A stretch of 64,000 nt of DNA, from positions 124,001-188,000 of the forward strand of contig CAZGVO010000007.1 of NCBI GenBank assembly GCA_964529175.1. The letters are read 5' to 3'. This DNA comes from JAAFJM01 sp964529175 (GTDB lineage Bacteria; Bacteroidota; Bacteroidia; UKL13-3). This document shows positions 16,357-26,635 of the stretch, in pieces (within the stretch, counting starts at the first letter, position 1; each line of letters begins with the position of its first letter). The notes under the pieces were generated by a model, which worked only from the letters and a program-made list of their open reading frames with translations, did no database searches and had not been told where the DNA came from. The position numbers and the translations under genes are program-made.

Positions 16357-19300
16357 CTAGACATTCTCATTCTTTCTTTCAAGTTTAATGTCTATTAATT
16401 CTGTTCCTAAAAATTCAAATTTCTTTTTAAATAAAAAGGCAAGGTCGTCATTTGCGGTTGCAAAGAAAACCTGCCGTTTAGATTTTATCACTAACTCCCT
16501 TAAATAATCAAAGAAAGAGAGAACATTCATATCGTCAACATAAGTTACAGGATCGTCAAACATCAATATGTTTGGACCCTTTGAAAGTTTCTTATTTAAA
16601 CTCAAAAAGATACTAAGTGCAAGTGCTGAACGCTGTCCAGTGCTTATCTCACTCAATGTTCTCTCAGCTTCTTCATTCGTGATTAGTGTTATTTTATTGT
16701 TCGTAAAATTGATGTCCTTAAATTCACTTGGATTATGTATGAGTTTGAAGATTGAAACTATTTCTTTTTTGTTTTTAGAAATGTAGTCACTTAAATAATC
16801 GTTCTTGCTTTGTTCACTTAAAAGTTTGCTCAATTCATTGCTTGCAAATTGAGCACGTCTTTGTTTTGGTTTTATTACTTCAATCTCTGCAAGAATTTTT
16901 TCAATTTCCTTTTTCGTTAATTCTGTAACTTGATTTTGTTGCTTCAATTCTAAAGCTGCTTTTTTATAGGTTTCGAAAACACTAAGAACCGAACTTGCTT
17001 TTTCAAGAATACTTATCAGAGTTGTATTAGCTGGGAAACTCAAATAAATTTCTAACTGCCTAAAGTTACTTTCCACTTCTTGAAGTATGTTCAATCTTTT
17101 TAATAATTGTTCTTCATTTTCAATATCTACTGTAAAACTGTTACTTAAAGAAGTTTGCTTTTCAGATATTTCATTTTCAAGTTGAATATTTGTAGATGTT
17201 AATTTGGTCTGCTTATCAAGTAAGGCTTGCTTCTGTATATCAAGTTCAGCGCTTGACTGAATCTTGATTGATAAGAATTCTTCAACACGATTTAATAGAT
17301 TATGAAATTTATCTTCTGTCAAACCTGAATTATTCAATTGAGATAGAACCGCATTCAACTGAATCAAAGATTCAGTTAGAGTAGCAAATATTTTTGTATT
17401 TTCAATACTACTTAGCCTGATTTCAGTTATTGTTTTATCCAAACCTGTTGATGCGAAAATTGAGAATGCAAGTTTTTTTAGTTTGTTTATTGCTTCTACT
17501 TGCTTGTCTATTTCATCAAACCTTTTATTCATGAAATCTAAGTCCTCTTTTAAGGTTGTAAGCACAATGGAATTTGAAAATGATTCTTGTGTCCGTTGAA
17601 TTGCTTCAGCTAAATCTTCATTATGAAAGTGCGTATTACAAAGCGGACAATCCTCCGCTTTGGGGTTTAGTTTTAAGTAAGATTGCCCTGAACTTTTTAT
17701 ATTGCTCACAATGATTGACAATTCTTCAATGCCTTCCTCTATTTGACTAATCTTTAATTCAGTTTCTTCATATTTCTTGTTAAGTGATTCTACTCTCGTT
17801 TTAATTTCCTCTTCAATCTGTTTTACTGACTTTGATATTTCTGATTCCTTGAGGAATAATTCGTTTGATAAAATTGAATCTGAAAGTTGCTTTACTTCAG
17901 TTGCTTTTTTCAGTTCGCTAGTCTTCTCTTTAATGTTTTTTTCAAGCCCAATTAACAAAGAGAATTGTTCATGACCGTAATAATCTGAAAGATAATCAAT
18001 TAAAGTCAAGATATTCTTGTTCCTCTCAACCTCTTTTAAATAAGTTTGTCTTTGCTGTTGACTTTTTAATATCTCATTGCGAATAGTTGTAATTGAAAGT
18101 TTCCTTAGATTTAATTCTTTTAATTCATTATCAACGCTTTCAATTGAAAGATTTTCTACTTCAATATTTCTTGATTGAATATTTGCGATTATATTGTTAA
18201 CTGATTGAATTTCATTGTCAAGTTTAGCAATTGAATCTTCTCCGTCCTCAATAATTGTTTTCCAAAAATTATTTTTAAGAGATTCAACTAAAGCCTTTTT
18301 GTAGCCCTCTGGATTCTTTTGCTCTTTGGTTAATTCTTTTATTTTTTCGTTTTTTTCGTCAAGGTCTTTGTTTAGTCGTAATGATTCTGTAAGGAAATTA
18401 TCAGTCCAATTTGTAAACCTTTCAGCAAACGCCTTAATTCTTTCTTCAAGTTTATTAACCTCTCTTCCTAAAGCAATGTCTGCAATAATTTCTTGTAAAT
18501 TATTCAGCTTATTGTTGTCGTCTTGCTTTAACAGAAAAGCAGCATCACTTGTGTAATAATTAAACTTATTGAAATGCTCATTTAGTTCATTGCCTCTGTT
18601 TGAATAACTATTATACCATTGAGCATCTCTTTTTTTATAAGGTGCGGGTTTTACAGGAAACTTTAGCAGATTATTTGTATCTGTAGTAAGTTGAATCCTG
18701 TAATCACTTTTCGTGTCTTTGTATAATAATTTTCCTGTAATTATTAATTCAATTGCATCAAAAAACGATGTTTTCCCAACTGCATTTGCTCCATGAATAA
18801 GATTCACATTGCCTAATTCAAAATTCTTTCTTAGCGGATACTCCCTAAATGAATTTGACAAATCAAGTGTCTTGATTTTATGTAGAGTTGGCTCTAATGT
18901 ATCATTAGAATCATCTTGTTCTGCTTCTTCAATATCCTCAGATGAAATACCATTTATGAAATCTTCAACAGGCTGTTTATAGTTTGGATATTTGGCGGAA
19001 TTGAATACAAAAAATAATTTTTTCTCTCTTAAAAAATTCACCCAGTTACTATACAGATCCCTTGAAATAGCATCTTTTGAAATCTTACTTATGTCGTCAA
19101 AAGAATTTACCCACTCGGTAAATTCTTCTTCTGTCAAAACGGATTTACGTGTATAGGTTTCATCATTCTCAATTTCTTTTTTTCTAAGAATATTTTTATT
19201 GAGCTTCTCTTTTGTCGTGATGAAGTAGTAGTAAAAATTCCATTGAAGAAATCCTGCTGTTTGATAGTATTTATCAATAACAACGCTTTCTAAATATTGA

Positions 19301-19467
19301 GAATAATTTTCTTCACACCAATTATCAGAGGTATCAATGAAGATTACTTGATAGGTTTCGTTATCGCCTGTTTTCTTTTCACATAGAAAAACATCTTTGT
19401 GTTTTTCTGTTGGAATTACATTATCCTTTCCAAAATGCGAATAAAGTGTGTCTAATAGTGTTGCCAT
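16357..19467 (-). CDS. Rad50/SMC-like ABC ATPase paired with a nitrilase-fold protein
   Basis: A 1036-residue protein. The first ~200 residues form a domain I cannot name. Walker A follows at 226-234 (HGANAVGKTS). A long coiled coil then brackets a zinc-hook motif CPLC at Cys607/Cys610, and the C-terminal ATPase half has signature EISTGQRSALALS and Walker B/D-loop NILMFDDPVTYVDD. This is the plan of Rad50-type ATPases, with an extra N-terminal domain. The ATG overlaps the stop of the nitrilase-like gene (TAATG on the minus strand), so the two are almost certainly a two-gene unit. Presumably a DNA sensor or motor; the module resembles Lamassu-type effector+SMC pairs in layout only. Confidence 0.85.
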   Translation of the reverse strand: MATLLDTLYSHFGKDNVIPTEKHKDVFLCEKKTGDNETYQVIFIDTSDNWCEENYSQYLESVVIDKYYQTAGFLQWNFYYYFITTKEKLNKNILRKKEIENDETYTRKSVLTEEEFTEWVNSFDDISKISKDAISRDLYSNWVNFLREKKLFFVFNSAKYPNYKQPVEDFINGISSEDIEEAEQDDSNDTLEPTLHKIKTLDLSNSFREYPLRKNFELGNVNLIHGANAVGKTSFFDAIELIITGKLLYKDTKSDYRIQLTTDTNNLLKFPVKPAPYKKRDAQWYNSYSNRGNELNEHFNKFNYYTSDAAFLLKQDDNNKLNNLQEIIADIALGREVNKLEERIKAFAERFTNWTDNFLTESLRLNKDLDEKNEKIKELTKEQKNPEGYKKALVESLKNNFWKTIIEDGEDSIAKLDNEIQSVNNIIANIQSRNIEVENLSIESVDNELKELNLRKLSITTIRNEILKSQQQRQTYLKEVERNKNILTLIDYLSDYYGHEQFSLLIGLEKNIKEKTSELKKATEVKQLSDSILSNELFLKESEISKSVKQIEEEIKTRVESLNKKYEETELKISQIEEGIEELSIIVSNIKSSGQSYLKLNPKAEDCPLCNTHFHNEDLAEAIQRTQESFSNSIVLTTLKEDLDFMNKRFDEIDKQVEAINKLKKLAFSIFASTGLDKTITEIRLSSIENTKIFATLTESLIQLNAVLSQLNNSGLTEDKFHNLLNRVEEFLSIKIQSSAELDIQKQALLDKQTKLTSTNIQLENEISEKQTSLSNSFTVDIENEEQLLKRLNILQEVESNFRQLEIYLSFPANTTLISILEKASSVLSVFETYKKAALELKQQNQVTELTKKEIEKILAEIEVIKPKQRRAQFASNELSKLLSEQSKNDYLSDYISKNKKEIVSIFKLIHNPSEFKDINFTNNKITLITNEEAERTLSEISTGQRSALALSIFLSLNKKLSKGPNILMFDDPVTYVDDMNVLSFFDYLRELVIKSKRQVFFATANDDLAFLFKKKFEFLGTELIDIKLERKNENV

Positions 19468-21221
19468 TACTTTGCCTTTTTATATGATACTGGTGATTGA
19501 GAAACATTCTCACTTATCTGAGGTTTATTATCTTCGTCAAAAATCCTTATAAGACCCGGATTATTATACCAAACAATTACCTGCTTTCCTTGTTGGTCTT
19601 CGTTAAATAAACTTTCAATCTTTACTTTAAATGCTTTTGCTTCGGCAAAAGATTTGTCACCAAGATAGATAGCGGTTCCTTTTCTTGTGTTATCAATTGA
19701 GTGTAGATTTAGTAAGTAAATATTTTTTGAATTACTTCCTGTTTCAAACTTTAATATGGCATTTAAAAATGTTGTAGGAGCTTGTTGTGGATCGGTCAAA
19801 ATTTTATTTTTCAAAGAATGGTATCTATTTAGTTTACCTTTTCTATTTGATTTAGCTGTTGAATCTGGGTCATGAGTGAATGTGTTTCTGCTGTTAATCT
19901 CAGTATCGGTAATTTGAAATGAAAGTAGGTTTATTATTTTACTCCAATCTCTATTTGGAGAATCGTCAAGGTCCCCAGAACTTAATTGAATGATTCTTTC
20001 TACTTCCATAAAATTATCATTACCAGTTAAACAATTTAAGTCTCCGTCAGTATCTTCAATTTCAGAACACACTTGCGAAAATCCATCCATAACTGTTGTT
20101 ACTTCATTCCATTGATTGTTCCAACTAAATGTCTTAATCACTTTTGGTCCTGTTCTATTTCGAAGTGCAGGTAATGAAGTTATCTGGGAAGGTTTTGTGT
20201 TTTCAATTAGAAAAACATATTCTTCGTAATTAAGAAATGAAACATGACTTTTCATATTCTTCCACGAAGTGTAATACAAACCCTTTCTATGATTTTCATT
20301 TATTCTGTTATCACCTAATTCAATTTTATTTGTTTGGCAATAAAATGAAGAGCCACCATATTTATTGAATTTAACTTCGATTCCGTTTTCATCATCAAAT
20401 GTTACTCCTCTTGCCCAGTTTAAGCATATAACCTCCTTGTTGTAGTCATCCTTATTACCGTAGGAATAAATGTTGTTCCTGTATTTTTTATAAGAAGAAT
20501 CAAATGGTTTTTGATTTAGTTGGATATGAATTAACAAAAGAGGTTGCCCCACGAAATAACCTTCATTGACTGTGTTGAAATCAATATTTTGCAATGTGTC
20601 AGAACATATAAAAGTCATTAGCCGAGTTGAATTTATTCTGTTCTCAATCACATAAAAAATACTCCCTTGAATAAAATTATCTCTTTCCCAAATTTCAGCT
20701 GAGTTGCATGTTTTGAATTGAACAATAATTACATCTTTGACTTCATTGTCTGTGTTTTTTGTTTTAAGCAGAAAACAAACAGGGTCAAAGAATTTGTTCT
20801 CATTTAGTTTTTGTTGAACAAGAGTCTCATCATAAATCCAAACAACATTAATATGACGTTCAGTAAGATCTTTAAATTCTTTGGGCTTGATAGATTGGCA
20901 TCCAACTACCCAAATATTGTTTTCAGATGGAAGTTTATTTCTTAAGATAAATTGTTCAATATTTATCCAAGGACAAGAATACTCTGGTGTAATTGCCAAA
21001 TCAACATTCTCTTCAATAGCTTTATCAATAAATAAATCGAACTTGGCGTTAGCCAAGCTTTCATCTGCTATTCTTATTCCTTCTGTGTCATACTCAATTT
21101 TACCAACCAACTGCATGAGAATGGTTTTATATAGTTCATGGTCTTGCCTCAAACATTTTAAATCGGGTTTGCAAAGTGTTCGTCCGTTTTCGTTCCAAAA
21201 GTTACTTTTAATATCAAGCAT
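19467..21221 (-). CDS. Nitrilase-fold (carbon-nitrogen hydrolase) protein, putative defence effector
   Basis: A 584-residue protein. Residues ~45-300 carry a nitrilase-superfamily pattern with the Glu-Lys-Cys triad in order: Glu80 (DLAITPEYS), Lys170 (VQFKTCNSAEIWE) and Cys206 (MTFICSDTL). Supporting strands are IWVVGCQS and PLLLIHIQLNQ. The C-terminal ~280 residues match nothing I recognise. Nitrilases cleave or form amide and nitrile C-N bonds on small molecules. Its stop overlaps the start of the Rad50-like gene. Nitrilase domains are known in defence through reverse-transcriptase fusions, so a toxic effector is plausible. The fold assignment is by motif only. Confidence 0.65.
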   Translation of the reverse strand: MLDIKSNFWNENGRTLCKPDLKCLRQDHELYKTILMQLVGKIEYDTEGIRIADESLANAKFDLFIDKAIEENVDLAITPEYSCPWINIEQFILRNKLPSENNIWVVGCQSIKPKEFKDLTERHINVVWIYDETLVQQKLNENKFFDPVCFLLKTKNTDNEVKDVIIVQFKTCNSAEIWERDNFIQGSIFYVIENRINSTRLMTFICSDTLQNIDFNTVNEGYFVGQPLLLIHIQLNQKPFDSSYKKYRNNIYSYGNKDDYNKEVICLNWARGVTFDDENGIEVKFNKYGGSSFYCQTNKIELGDNRINENHRKGLYYTSWKNMKSHVSFLNYEEYVFLIENTKPSQITSLPALRNRTGPKVIKTFSWNNQWNEVTTVMDGFSQVCSEIEDTDGDLNCLTGNDNFMEVERIIQLSSGDLDDSPNRDWSKIINLLSFQITDTEINSRNTFTHDPDSTAKSNRKGKLNRYHSLKNKILTDPQQAPTTFLNAILKFETGSNSKNIYLLNLHSIDNTRKGTAIYLGDKSFAEAKAFKVKIESLFNEDQQGKQVIVWYNNPGLIRIFDEDNKPQISENVSQSPVSYKKAK

Positions 21222-21491
21222 TTAATAATGTAGTTTAATTTATCGAAAATAATTATAAAGATTAAGGTTGCTGTTTTTAAAAAAGCGTGGGTGAAAACAA
21301 TCTTTCATTTTTATAGCGTAGTCTTTTTTGTAGGCAGCAAAATAAATAAAACACCGATGGGTGTGAGAAAAAAATTCAATTTCTTTCTAGGTGGCATAAA
21401 AAACACACCCTTAAAAAAATTGCTTTCAGTGTTGGCCTATAAGTTTTAAAGAATGTATTTTTTTGTGTGGTGCCTTTTTCTTTTTCATTGT

Positions 21492-22682
21492 CTATAATAT
21501 ATCATAAATTTTGTCAATCTGTTTCAATGCATATTCTTGACTAATTTTTTCCTGTTCAAGTCGAATTGTGTTTATGTTGTCAGCTCTTACAAACTGAAAA
21601 AGTTCTTGTTCGTCTGAAGTAAGATTCGGTAAACTGCTTTCATGTATCGGTTCGCCTTTGTCCCAATCATCTTTGAAAGTATTTATCGTTTCAAAGTCCA
21701 TCATTATTGACTTTGTGTTTGAAAAGTAACCTCTGATTTGAGAAAGAATTTTCAAACCATGTGTATCAATGTCCCCCCAGTAAAATATTTCTTTGTCAGC
21801 AAGCCACAATGCATTTTTCAATTTGTTCACACTAAAACCGCTTCCAAAAATTCCGATTGTGTTTTCCATCTGTGGAAGGGTCAAAAAGTTCATCAAGTTT
21901 GAATAGTTGGTTTTGTTTTCAAAAACAAAAACTTTATAGCATGGAATTTGTAAACTGCAAAATTCCTCTTCTGTTACTTCAATGTCTGTTAAGCCTGAAA
22001 GATGTCTATCTGAAATCTTTTTGTCCAAAACTCTAACTCTAATTTGACTTTGATTGTATTTAAGCCCAAACCGCTTTTCAAATTCTTTTGTCGTTGTAAA
22101 TTCTTCGTTAATGCTTTCAACAGGCAAGATAACATTAAGTAAGTCAAGTAAAATGCCTTTGTTATTCTCAATAAATTTTGTGTGAACATTAACAGGTAAT
22201 TCTCTAATGTAAAGATTTGGTTTAGGGTTATTTTTGAAGTAAACGCAAACATTTAAAATTGAATTCCAATTTTGGTTGTTGTCAATTACTTTCTTCGGAT
22301 ACTTTTTTATTGTATCAATTAAGACAGGAAACACTGAAAGTATTTTGTTTACATTTGCTTTAAAAATTTCTGCTTCTTTTTCCTTATGCAAAAACTTCAA
22401 GAAGTCATTTTCAGATTGAAAACTAATCTCTTCTGGCAAACTCTGAACTCCATGCTTCCTTGTGTTTACCTGTTTATATTTAATAGTGTAACCAAAGTTT
22501 TTTATGTCCTTTGAATGTTGAATGACTTCCGTTAGCTCAATTCTCATTTCATTGAAGTCATTTGAAACAGATTTGTCTGAACGAATAGTTTTTGGAAAAA
22601 ATGCCTCCCCAGAAATTATTGATTTCAGATATTCAGAATAAAGATTTTCTGACTTCTTTTTTATTTCAGCTACTGTAATCAC
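21492..22682 (-). CDS. jetD: Wadjet subunit JetD (Toprim nuclease)
   Basis: A 396-residue protein of the DUF3322/DUF2220 type. The C-terminal Toprim domain shows the acidic residue in VFENKTNYSN and the Asp pair in FYWGDIDTHGLKIL. In Wadjet, JetD nicks or cleaves closed circular DNA that the JetABC SMC complex has extruded, so small plasmids are destroyed. Length is normal. It overlaps jetC by 17 bp and is the last gene of the operon. A 270-bp non-coding gap follows. Confidence 0.93.
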   Translation of the reverse strand: MITVAEIKKKSENLYSEYLKSIISGEAFFPKTIRSDKSVSNDFNEMRIELTEVIQHSKDIKNFGYTIKYKQVNTRKHGVQSLPEEISFQSENDFLKFLHKEKEAEIFKANVNKILSVFPVLIDTIKKYPKKVIDNNQNWNSILNVCVYFKNNPKPNLYIRELPVNVHTKFIENNKGILLDLLNVILPVESINEEFTTTKEFEKRFGLKYNQSQIRVRVLDKKISDRHLSGLTDIEVTEEEFCSLQIPCYKVFVFENKTNYSNLMNFLTLPQMENTIGIFGSGFSVNKLKNALWLADKEIFYWGDIDTHGLKILSQIRGYFSNTKSIMMDFETINTFKDDWDKGEPIHESSLPNLTSDEQELFQFVRADNINTIRLEQEKISQEYALKQIDKIYDIL

Positions 22683-25600
22683 TGTTTGTTAAAGTTTTTT
22701 CTATAATTATTTTTTTCGCTTGTTCAATAGACGTATCAAAAATTCTTGAATTGCGGTTGTTTACTCTATGAACAATGTGAACTCCTGAAATGTATGGTTC
22801 TGCAATTTGAATTTTGTCGTCAGGTGTAACCAACAACATTTGAAGATTCAGTTTCTTTGTTAAATCCATTAAGTAATCGGCTTTTTCTTCGTCCTGCTTT
22901 GCAAATGCTTCGTCAACACAAATGAAACGGAATGAATTTGAATTCATTCCATCTTTTAAAATCCCATATTGGTAAGCAATAGCAGCACCCATAATCGTGT
23001 ATGTAATTTGTGCCTGCTCACCCGAGGAAAGTTTTCCTGTGTTGTCGTAAATCTTTGGCGGTCGTTTTAAATCTTCTCTGTAAAATTCTTTTGCTAAAAA
23101 TCGTAACCAGTTTCTTACATCTGTTACATACTTTCTCCAATCCTCTTTGGCTGTAAGATTATCAATGAGGTCTTTAATTTTGAAGAAACTTGTTTCTAAA
23201 ATTTGATCGTCTTTTGTTTTTTCGTATTCCGAAATATCTGGTTTCCAATCAATCAAACTTGTTCTGAATTTATCTAACTCATCATTGCTATTTCTAACTC
23301 CAAAAAGTTGGATAAAAGTTTTTGGATTTTTTTTGAAGTCAATATTTTTTAATGATTCATTCAAAGCATCAATGCTGTCTCGTATTTGTTCTTCTTGGCT
23401 GTCAAGTAAAGTTTTGAAGTCAGCCATCTTGCTAATCATATCCTCATTCAAATATTTTTTGAATTTAGCTTTGAGTTCAATTAGTTCTTCTCTTTCAATC
23501 CTGTCATGAATCTCAATATAGTCGTCAGCATAAATAATTTCCTCTCCAAGTTTGTGCGTGTCAGAAGTCCAATCCTTAAATTCCTGCATAACCGCATCAT
23601 CAGGTCTCTTAAAATTTTTCATTGCAGATTGCAAAGCCAATTCAATCGTTCTTTGTTTTTTAGTTTCTTCTAGGCTTCCGTTAATTATAGCTTCAGAGAT
23701 AATTTTTCTCTTGGTTTCAAGATTCTCAAAACTTAATCCTTTTAATTCCTTCTTAAATTTTTCTTCAAACGCATCGAACATTTCAGTGAAATCAATTTCG
23801 GTGAAGTCTTTTAAAAAAGTTGTGCATTCTGTTTGTTGCTTTTGCATAGATTTAACTAAAGTATTTTTAGTAGTTCTTTCTTCAATTAAAGTAACCTTGC
23901 TCTTGTCTTTTTCCTCAATAACTTCTTGCAATTCTTTCAGTTGATTTTTCAGCCCTTGAATGTTTGTGTTATCTTTTTCTAACTCATTTTTTTTTATTTG
24001 CTGAACTTGAATAGCATTTGAAACGGTTTTCCAATCAATGTCAGAATAACTTTCAAAACCAATGAATGTTTTTATACTATCTTTTTCTTCTTCCAATCTC
24101 TTTTCCCTCTTCACCAGTTTAGCAACTTCTTCTTTCTTGTCTTTAACCAATATAGCCAACTTTCTTAATGCTTCACGAGTAATTTCCTTTTTCTCCTTGT
24201 TGTCCCAACCTAAAACGTAATTTTCTTTTGATAAGGTTTTAGGTCTGTCGTCTTTCTCGTGTCGTGTCCCGTTTTTGGTAAGTCCGTTTATTGTTAAGGC
24301 TTTGTTGTATGTCGGCAAATCGTTTTTAGTTGTGCATATGTAATTGAAATTTGTTCTAATTTGGTTTTCTATCCAATCAGAATATTCAGATTGTCTTTTG
24401 ATTTCAATTTTTGAAAGAATGCTTTCTCTTTCCTTTGACAACATTGAATTTACAAAAGTTTCTCCGTTGAATCTTTCGTAAATTATTTTGCCTTTCAAAT
24501 TATTTTCATTCACATACTCATTCACTTCTTTGTAATATTTTTCTGGAACAATTAAGCGTAATGCAAAACTGTGTAATACTTTTTCAATTGCCATTTCCCA
24601 ATCTTTTTCATTGGGCAAAACCTGTATCAATTCTCCTATGAATGGAATTTCCTTTTCAGTTGCTCCAGTATATAAAAGAATTTCATGCCTTATATCTGAA
24701 ACCCTGCCAGTAATGTTGTTCTTCTGTTTTAACAATCTATCAAGGTCTGCTTGCTTATCGTTGTATTGAGTTTCGAGATTGTTCTTTTCATTTAGAAGTC
24801 CTGCCCACTTTATTTTTATTCCGGTTTCAGAATGGTTTAATTCCTCAACTATATCTTTTTGTCGTGTTATTGCTTTTTGAATTTGTTCAATGAATAAGGA
24901 TTCGTCAGGGCTTTCTGCAAAATTTATTTCAACTGCTGACTTGTTGTATTTATTTAGGTTAATCTCTTTAGCAGTTTTTGATTTCTCTAAAGTTTCAATC
25001 TCTTTTTTGATTAACTTGATTTGTTGTTCTACTTCATTGTTCTCAATGTTGATCCTCAATTCAACTTCCTCGTCTTGTGCTTTCTTAATTTCAATAGTTA
25101 GATTTTCTTCTTTGTGTAAAATGTTTTTGAGTAATAAATTTTCTCTTTCAATTTCATTAACTAAAAACTCTTTTTTGTGTTGAAAGAAATAAACTGGAAG
25201 AGTTTCTTTTAAATCGGAAAGTTGTTTCAATTCTTCTTTGGTTTTCTCTAATTCCTCCGACTTTGCTTTTACTGGCTTCAAAAGTTCCAACTGTATTTCT
25301 GCCTTTTGCATTTCTCTGTGTGCATCTAAAAGTTTATGGAAGTTGCTTCGTAGGTTTTGAAAGTCATCTTCAATCCTGCTTTCTTCCAACATATTTTCTC
25401 TTACGAATTGGTCTAAACTTCCCAAAACCTTTAATCTCATTGTTTGGTCAAACAAGGTAAGAGCTTTTGGTGAACGCATACCAAAAACTTTGAGTAAAGC
25501 ATCAGCATATTTTGCAGGTCCATCAAAAGGCAAAATGATTTCTTTTGTTCCTTGCTTTGGATATTTTTTCTGCAAGCGTTTTAGCCAATCTCCTTTAGGA

Positions 25601-26076
25601 TCAAATGGTTTTATGTCGTCTTCAATGTTTAATTTCTTGAATGCAATTATGTATTTGCGTTTCATTTCTGTTCCCGAAAACCATCTTGCCTGAATGAGTG
25701 TTATAAATTTATCTTCATTTTTAAAAGTTGCAAGTAGAATTGAAAACGCTTTTGATTTGTCGTCTCTTAACTTTTGAATTAGTCTACCTGTTTCCGTTTC
25801 TATATCACCGTATTCTCCTTGCACATAACTTTCTTCAGTTCGCTGATGTTCGTAAAATCTCAATCGTTTCTCTGGTACAATTAAAGTTAGCAAGCCCTGA
25901 ATGAAAGTTGTTTTTCCTGAACCGTTTGCACCAGTAATTAAAGTTGTGTTTCCATTTGGAGAAATTGAAAAAATTTGTTTGTCAAAAGTTCCCCAGTTAT
26001 AAGCTTGGTAATACTCAAGGCGATAACCAGCTTCTGCTGATTTGGTTGTGAAAGCATTATATTGCATCTTGTTCAA
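22666..26076 (-). CDS. jetC: Wadjet subunit JetC (SMC-like ATPase)
   Basis: A 1136-residue MukB-like SMC ATPase. Walker A is GANGSGKTT (49-57), a coiled coil of several hundred residues with a central hinge-like region follows, then signature KLSSGEQAQ and Walker B FRFICVDEAFAKQDEEK. It powers loop extrusion in the JetABC complex. It overlaps jetB by 20 bp and jetD by 17 bp, so expression is tightly coupled. Two nearby ATGs (codons 1 and 4) could serve as start. Confidence 0.94.
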   Translation of the reverse strand: MNKMQYNAFTTKSAEAGYRLEYYQAYNWGTFDKQIFSISPNGNTTLITGANGSGKTTFIQGLLTLIVPEKRLRFYEHQRTEESYVQGEYGDIETETGRLIQKLRDDKSKAFSILLATFKNEDKFITLIQARWFSGTEMKRKYIIAFKKLNIEDDIKPFDPKGDWLKRLQKKYPKQGTKEIILPFDGPAKYADALLKVFGMRSPKALTLFDQTMRLKVLGSLDQFVRENMLEESRIEDDFQNLRSNFHKLLDAHREMQKAEIQLELLKPVKAKSEELEKTKEELKQLSDLKETLPVYFFQHKKEFLVNEIERENLLLKNILHKEENLTIEIKKAQDEEVELRINIENNEVEQQIKLIKKEIETLEKSKTAKEINLNKYNKSAVEINFAESPDESLFIEQIQKAITRQKDIVEELNHSETGIKIKWAGLLNEKNNLETQYNDKQADLDRLLKQKNNITGRVSDIRHEILLYTGATEKEIPFIGELIQVLPNEKDWEMAIEKVLHSFALRLIVPEKYYKEVNEYVNENNLKGKIIYERFNGETFVNSMLSKERESILSKIEIKRQSEYSDWIENQIRTNFNYICTTKNDLPTYNKALTINGLTKNGTRHEKDDRPKTLSKENYVLGWDNKEKKEITREALRKLAILVKDKKEEVAKLVKREKRLEEEKDSIKTFIGFESYSDIDWKTVSNAIQVQQIKKNELEKDNTNIQGLKNQLKELQEVIEEKDKSKVTLIEERTTKNTLVKSMQKQQTECTTFLKDFTEIDFTEMFDAFEEKFKKELKGLSFENLETKRKIISEAIINGSLEETKKQRTIELALQSAMKNFKRPDDAVMQEFKDWTSDTHKLGEEIIYADDYIEIHDRIEREELIELKAKFKKYLNEDMISKMADFKTLLDSQEEQIRDSIDALNESLKNIDFKKNPKTFIQLFGVRNSNDELDKFRTSLIDWKPDISEYEKTKDDQILETSFFKIKDLIDNLTAKEDWRKYVTDVRNWLRFLAKEFYREDLKRPPKIYDNTGKLSSGEQAQITYTIMGAAIAYQYGILKDGMNSNSFRFICVDEAFAKQDEEKADYLMDLTKKLNLQMLLVTPDDKIQIAEPYISGVHIVHRVNNRNSRIFDTSIEQAKKIIIEKTLTNSDYSS

Positions 26077-26635
26077 GTTTCTTTTTAAAGTCCTCTAAAA
26101 CATCATTGGTAATCTTAGCTTTGATAATTCTTCTTACTTCATATCTTGTTTCATCCTTCGAATTGTATGTTCCTGGAAGAACCTTTAAAAATCCAATTTC
26201 AACAATTGATTCAATGTAAGAATCAAACTTTGAAAGCATCTTAACCTTGTTCGCTTTCTCTTTGAAAAATAATTCAATATTTTCCTTCAACTGTTTTTGA
26301 GTTATATAAAGGTTTCGTTGGTCAACATTGTTGATTTCAAAATCATCTAACATCTCACGAAGGAAAACACAAATCAAAGATGTTTCATATTTTAAAGGAG
26401 TTCTTCTAACAAGTCCGATTGTATTTTTCTCCTCGTCAATTTCAATTTGTTTCAAATAAGCATAACCGTCTTTTTTTTCAACGATTAAATCAATAGCAAT
26501 TTTTTCAAAGTATTGAGTAATCGGAATTTGATATTGCAACAAGTCATTCCAAACTTTTTCATTTTCGGAATAGAGCGTTCCATTTAAGAGTTTCACTATT
26601 ACTGGAGCATATGGTTCGTGTTTCTGTGTTGCCAT
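26057..26635 (-). CDS. jetB: Wadjet subunit JetB (DUF4194, MukE-like)
   Basis: A 192-residue DUF4194 protein, the MukE-like winged-helix partner that bridges the JetA kleisin to the JetC heads. Recognisable segments are ILNGTLYSENEKVW-like (VKLLNGTLYSENEKVWNDLL), then VRRTPLKYETSLICVFLREM. It overlaps jetA by one base and jetC by 20 bp. Confidence 0.92.
   Translation of the reverse strand: MATQKHEPYAPVIVKLLNGTLYSENEKVWNDLLQYQIPITQYFEKIAIDLIVEKKDGYAYLKQIEIDEEKNTIGLVRRTPLKYETSLICVFLREMLDDFEINNVDQRNLYITQKQLKENIELFFKEKANKVKMLSKFDSYIESIVEIGFLKVLPGTYNSKDETRYEVRRIIKAKITNDVLEDFKKKLEQDAI

Noticed and set aside
23552..23944. 130-codon plus-strand frame inside jetC
   Set aside because: Antisense to the coiled coil of JetC; Ser/Leu/Phe-rich composition is the usual complement of Glu/Lys-rich coding sequence.
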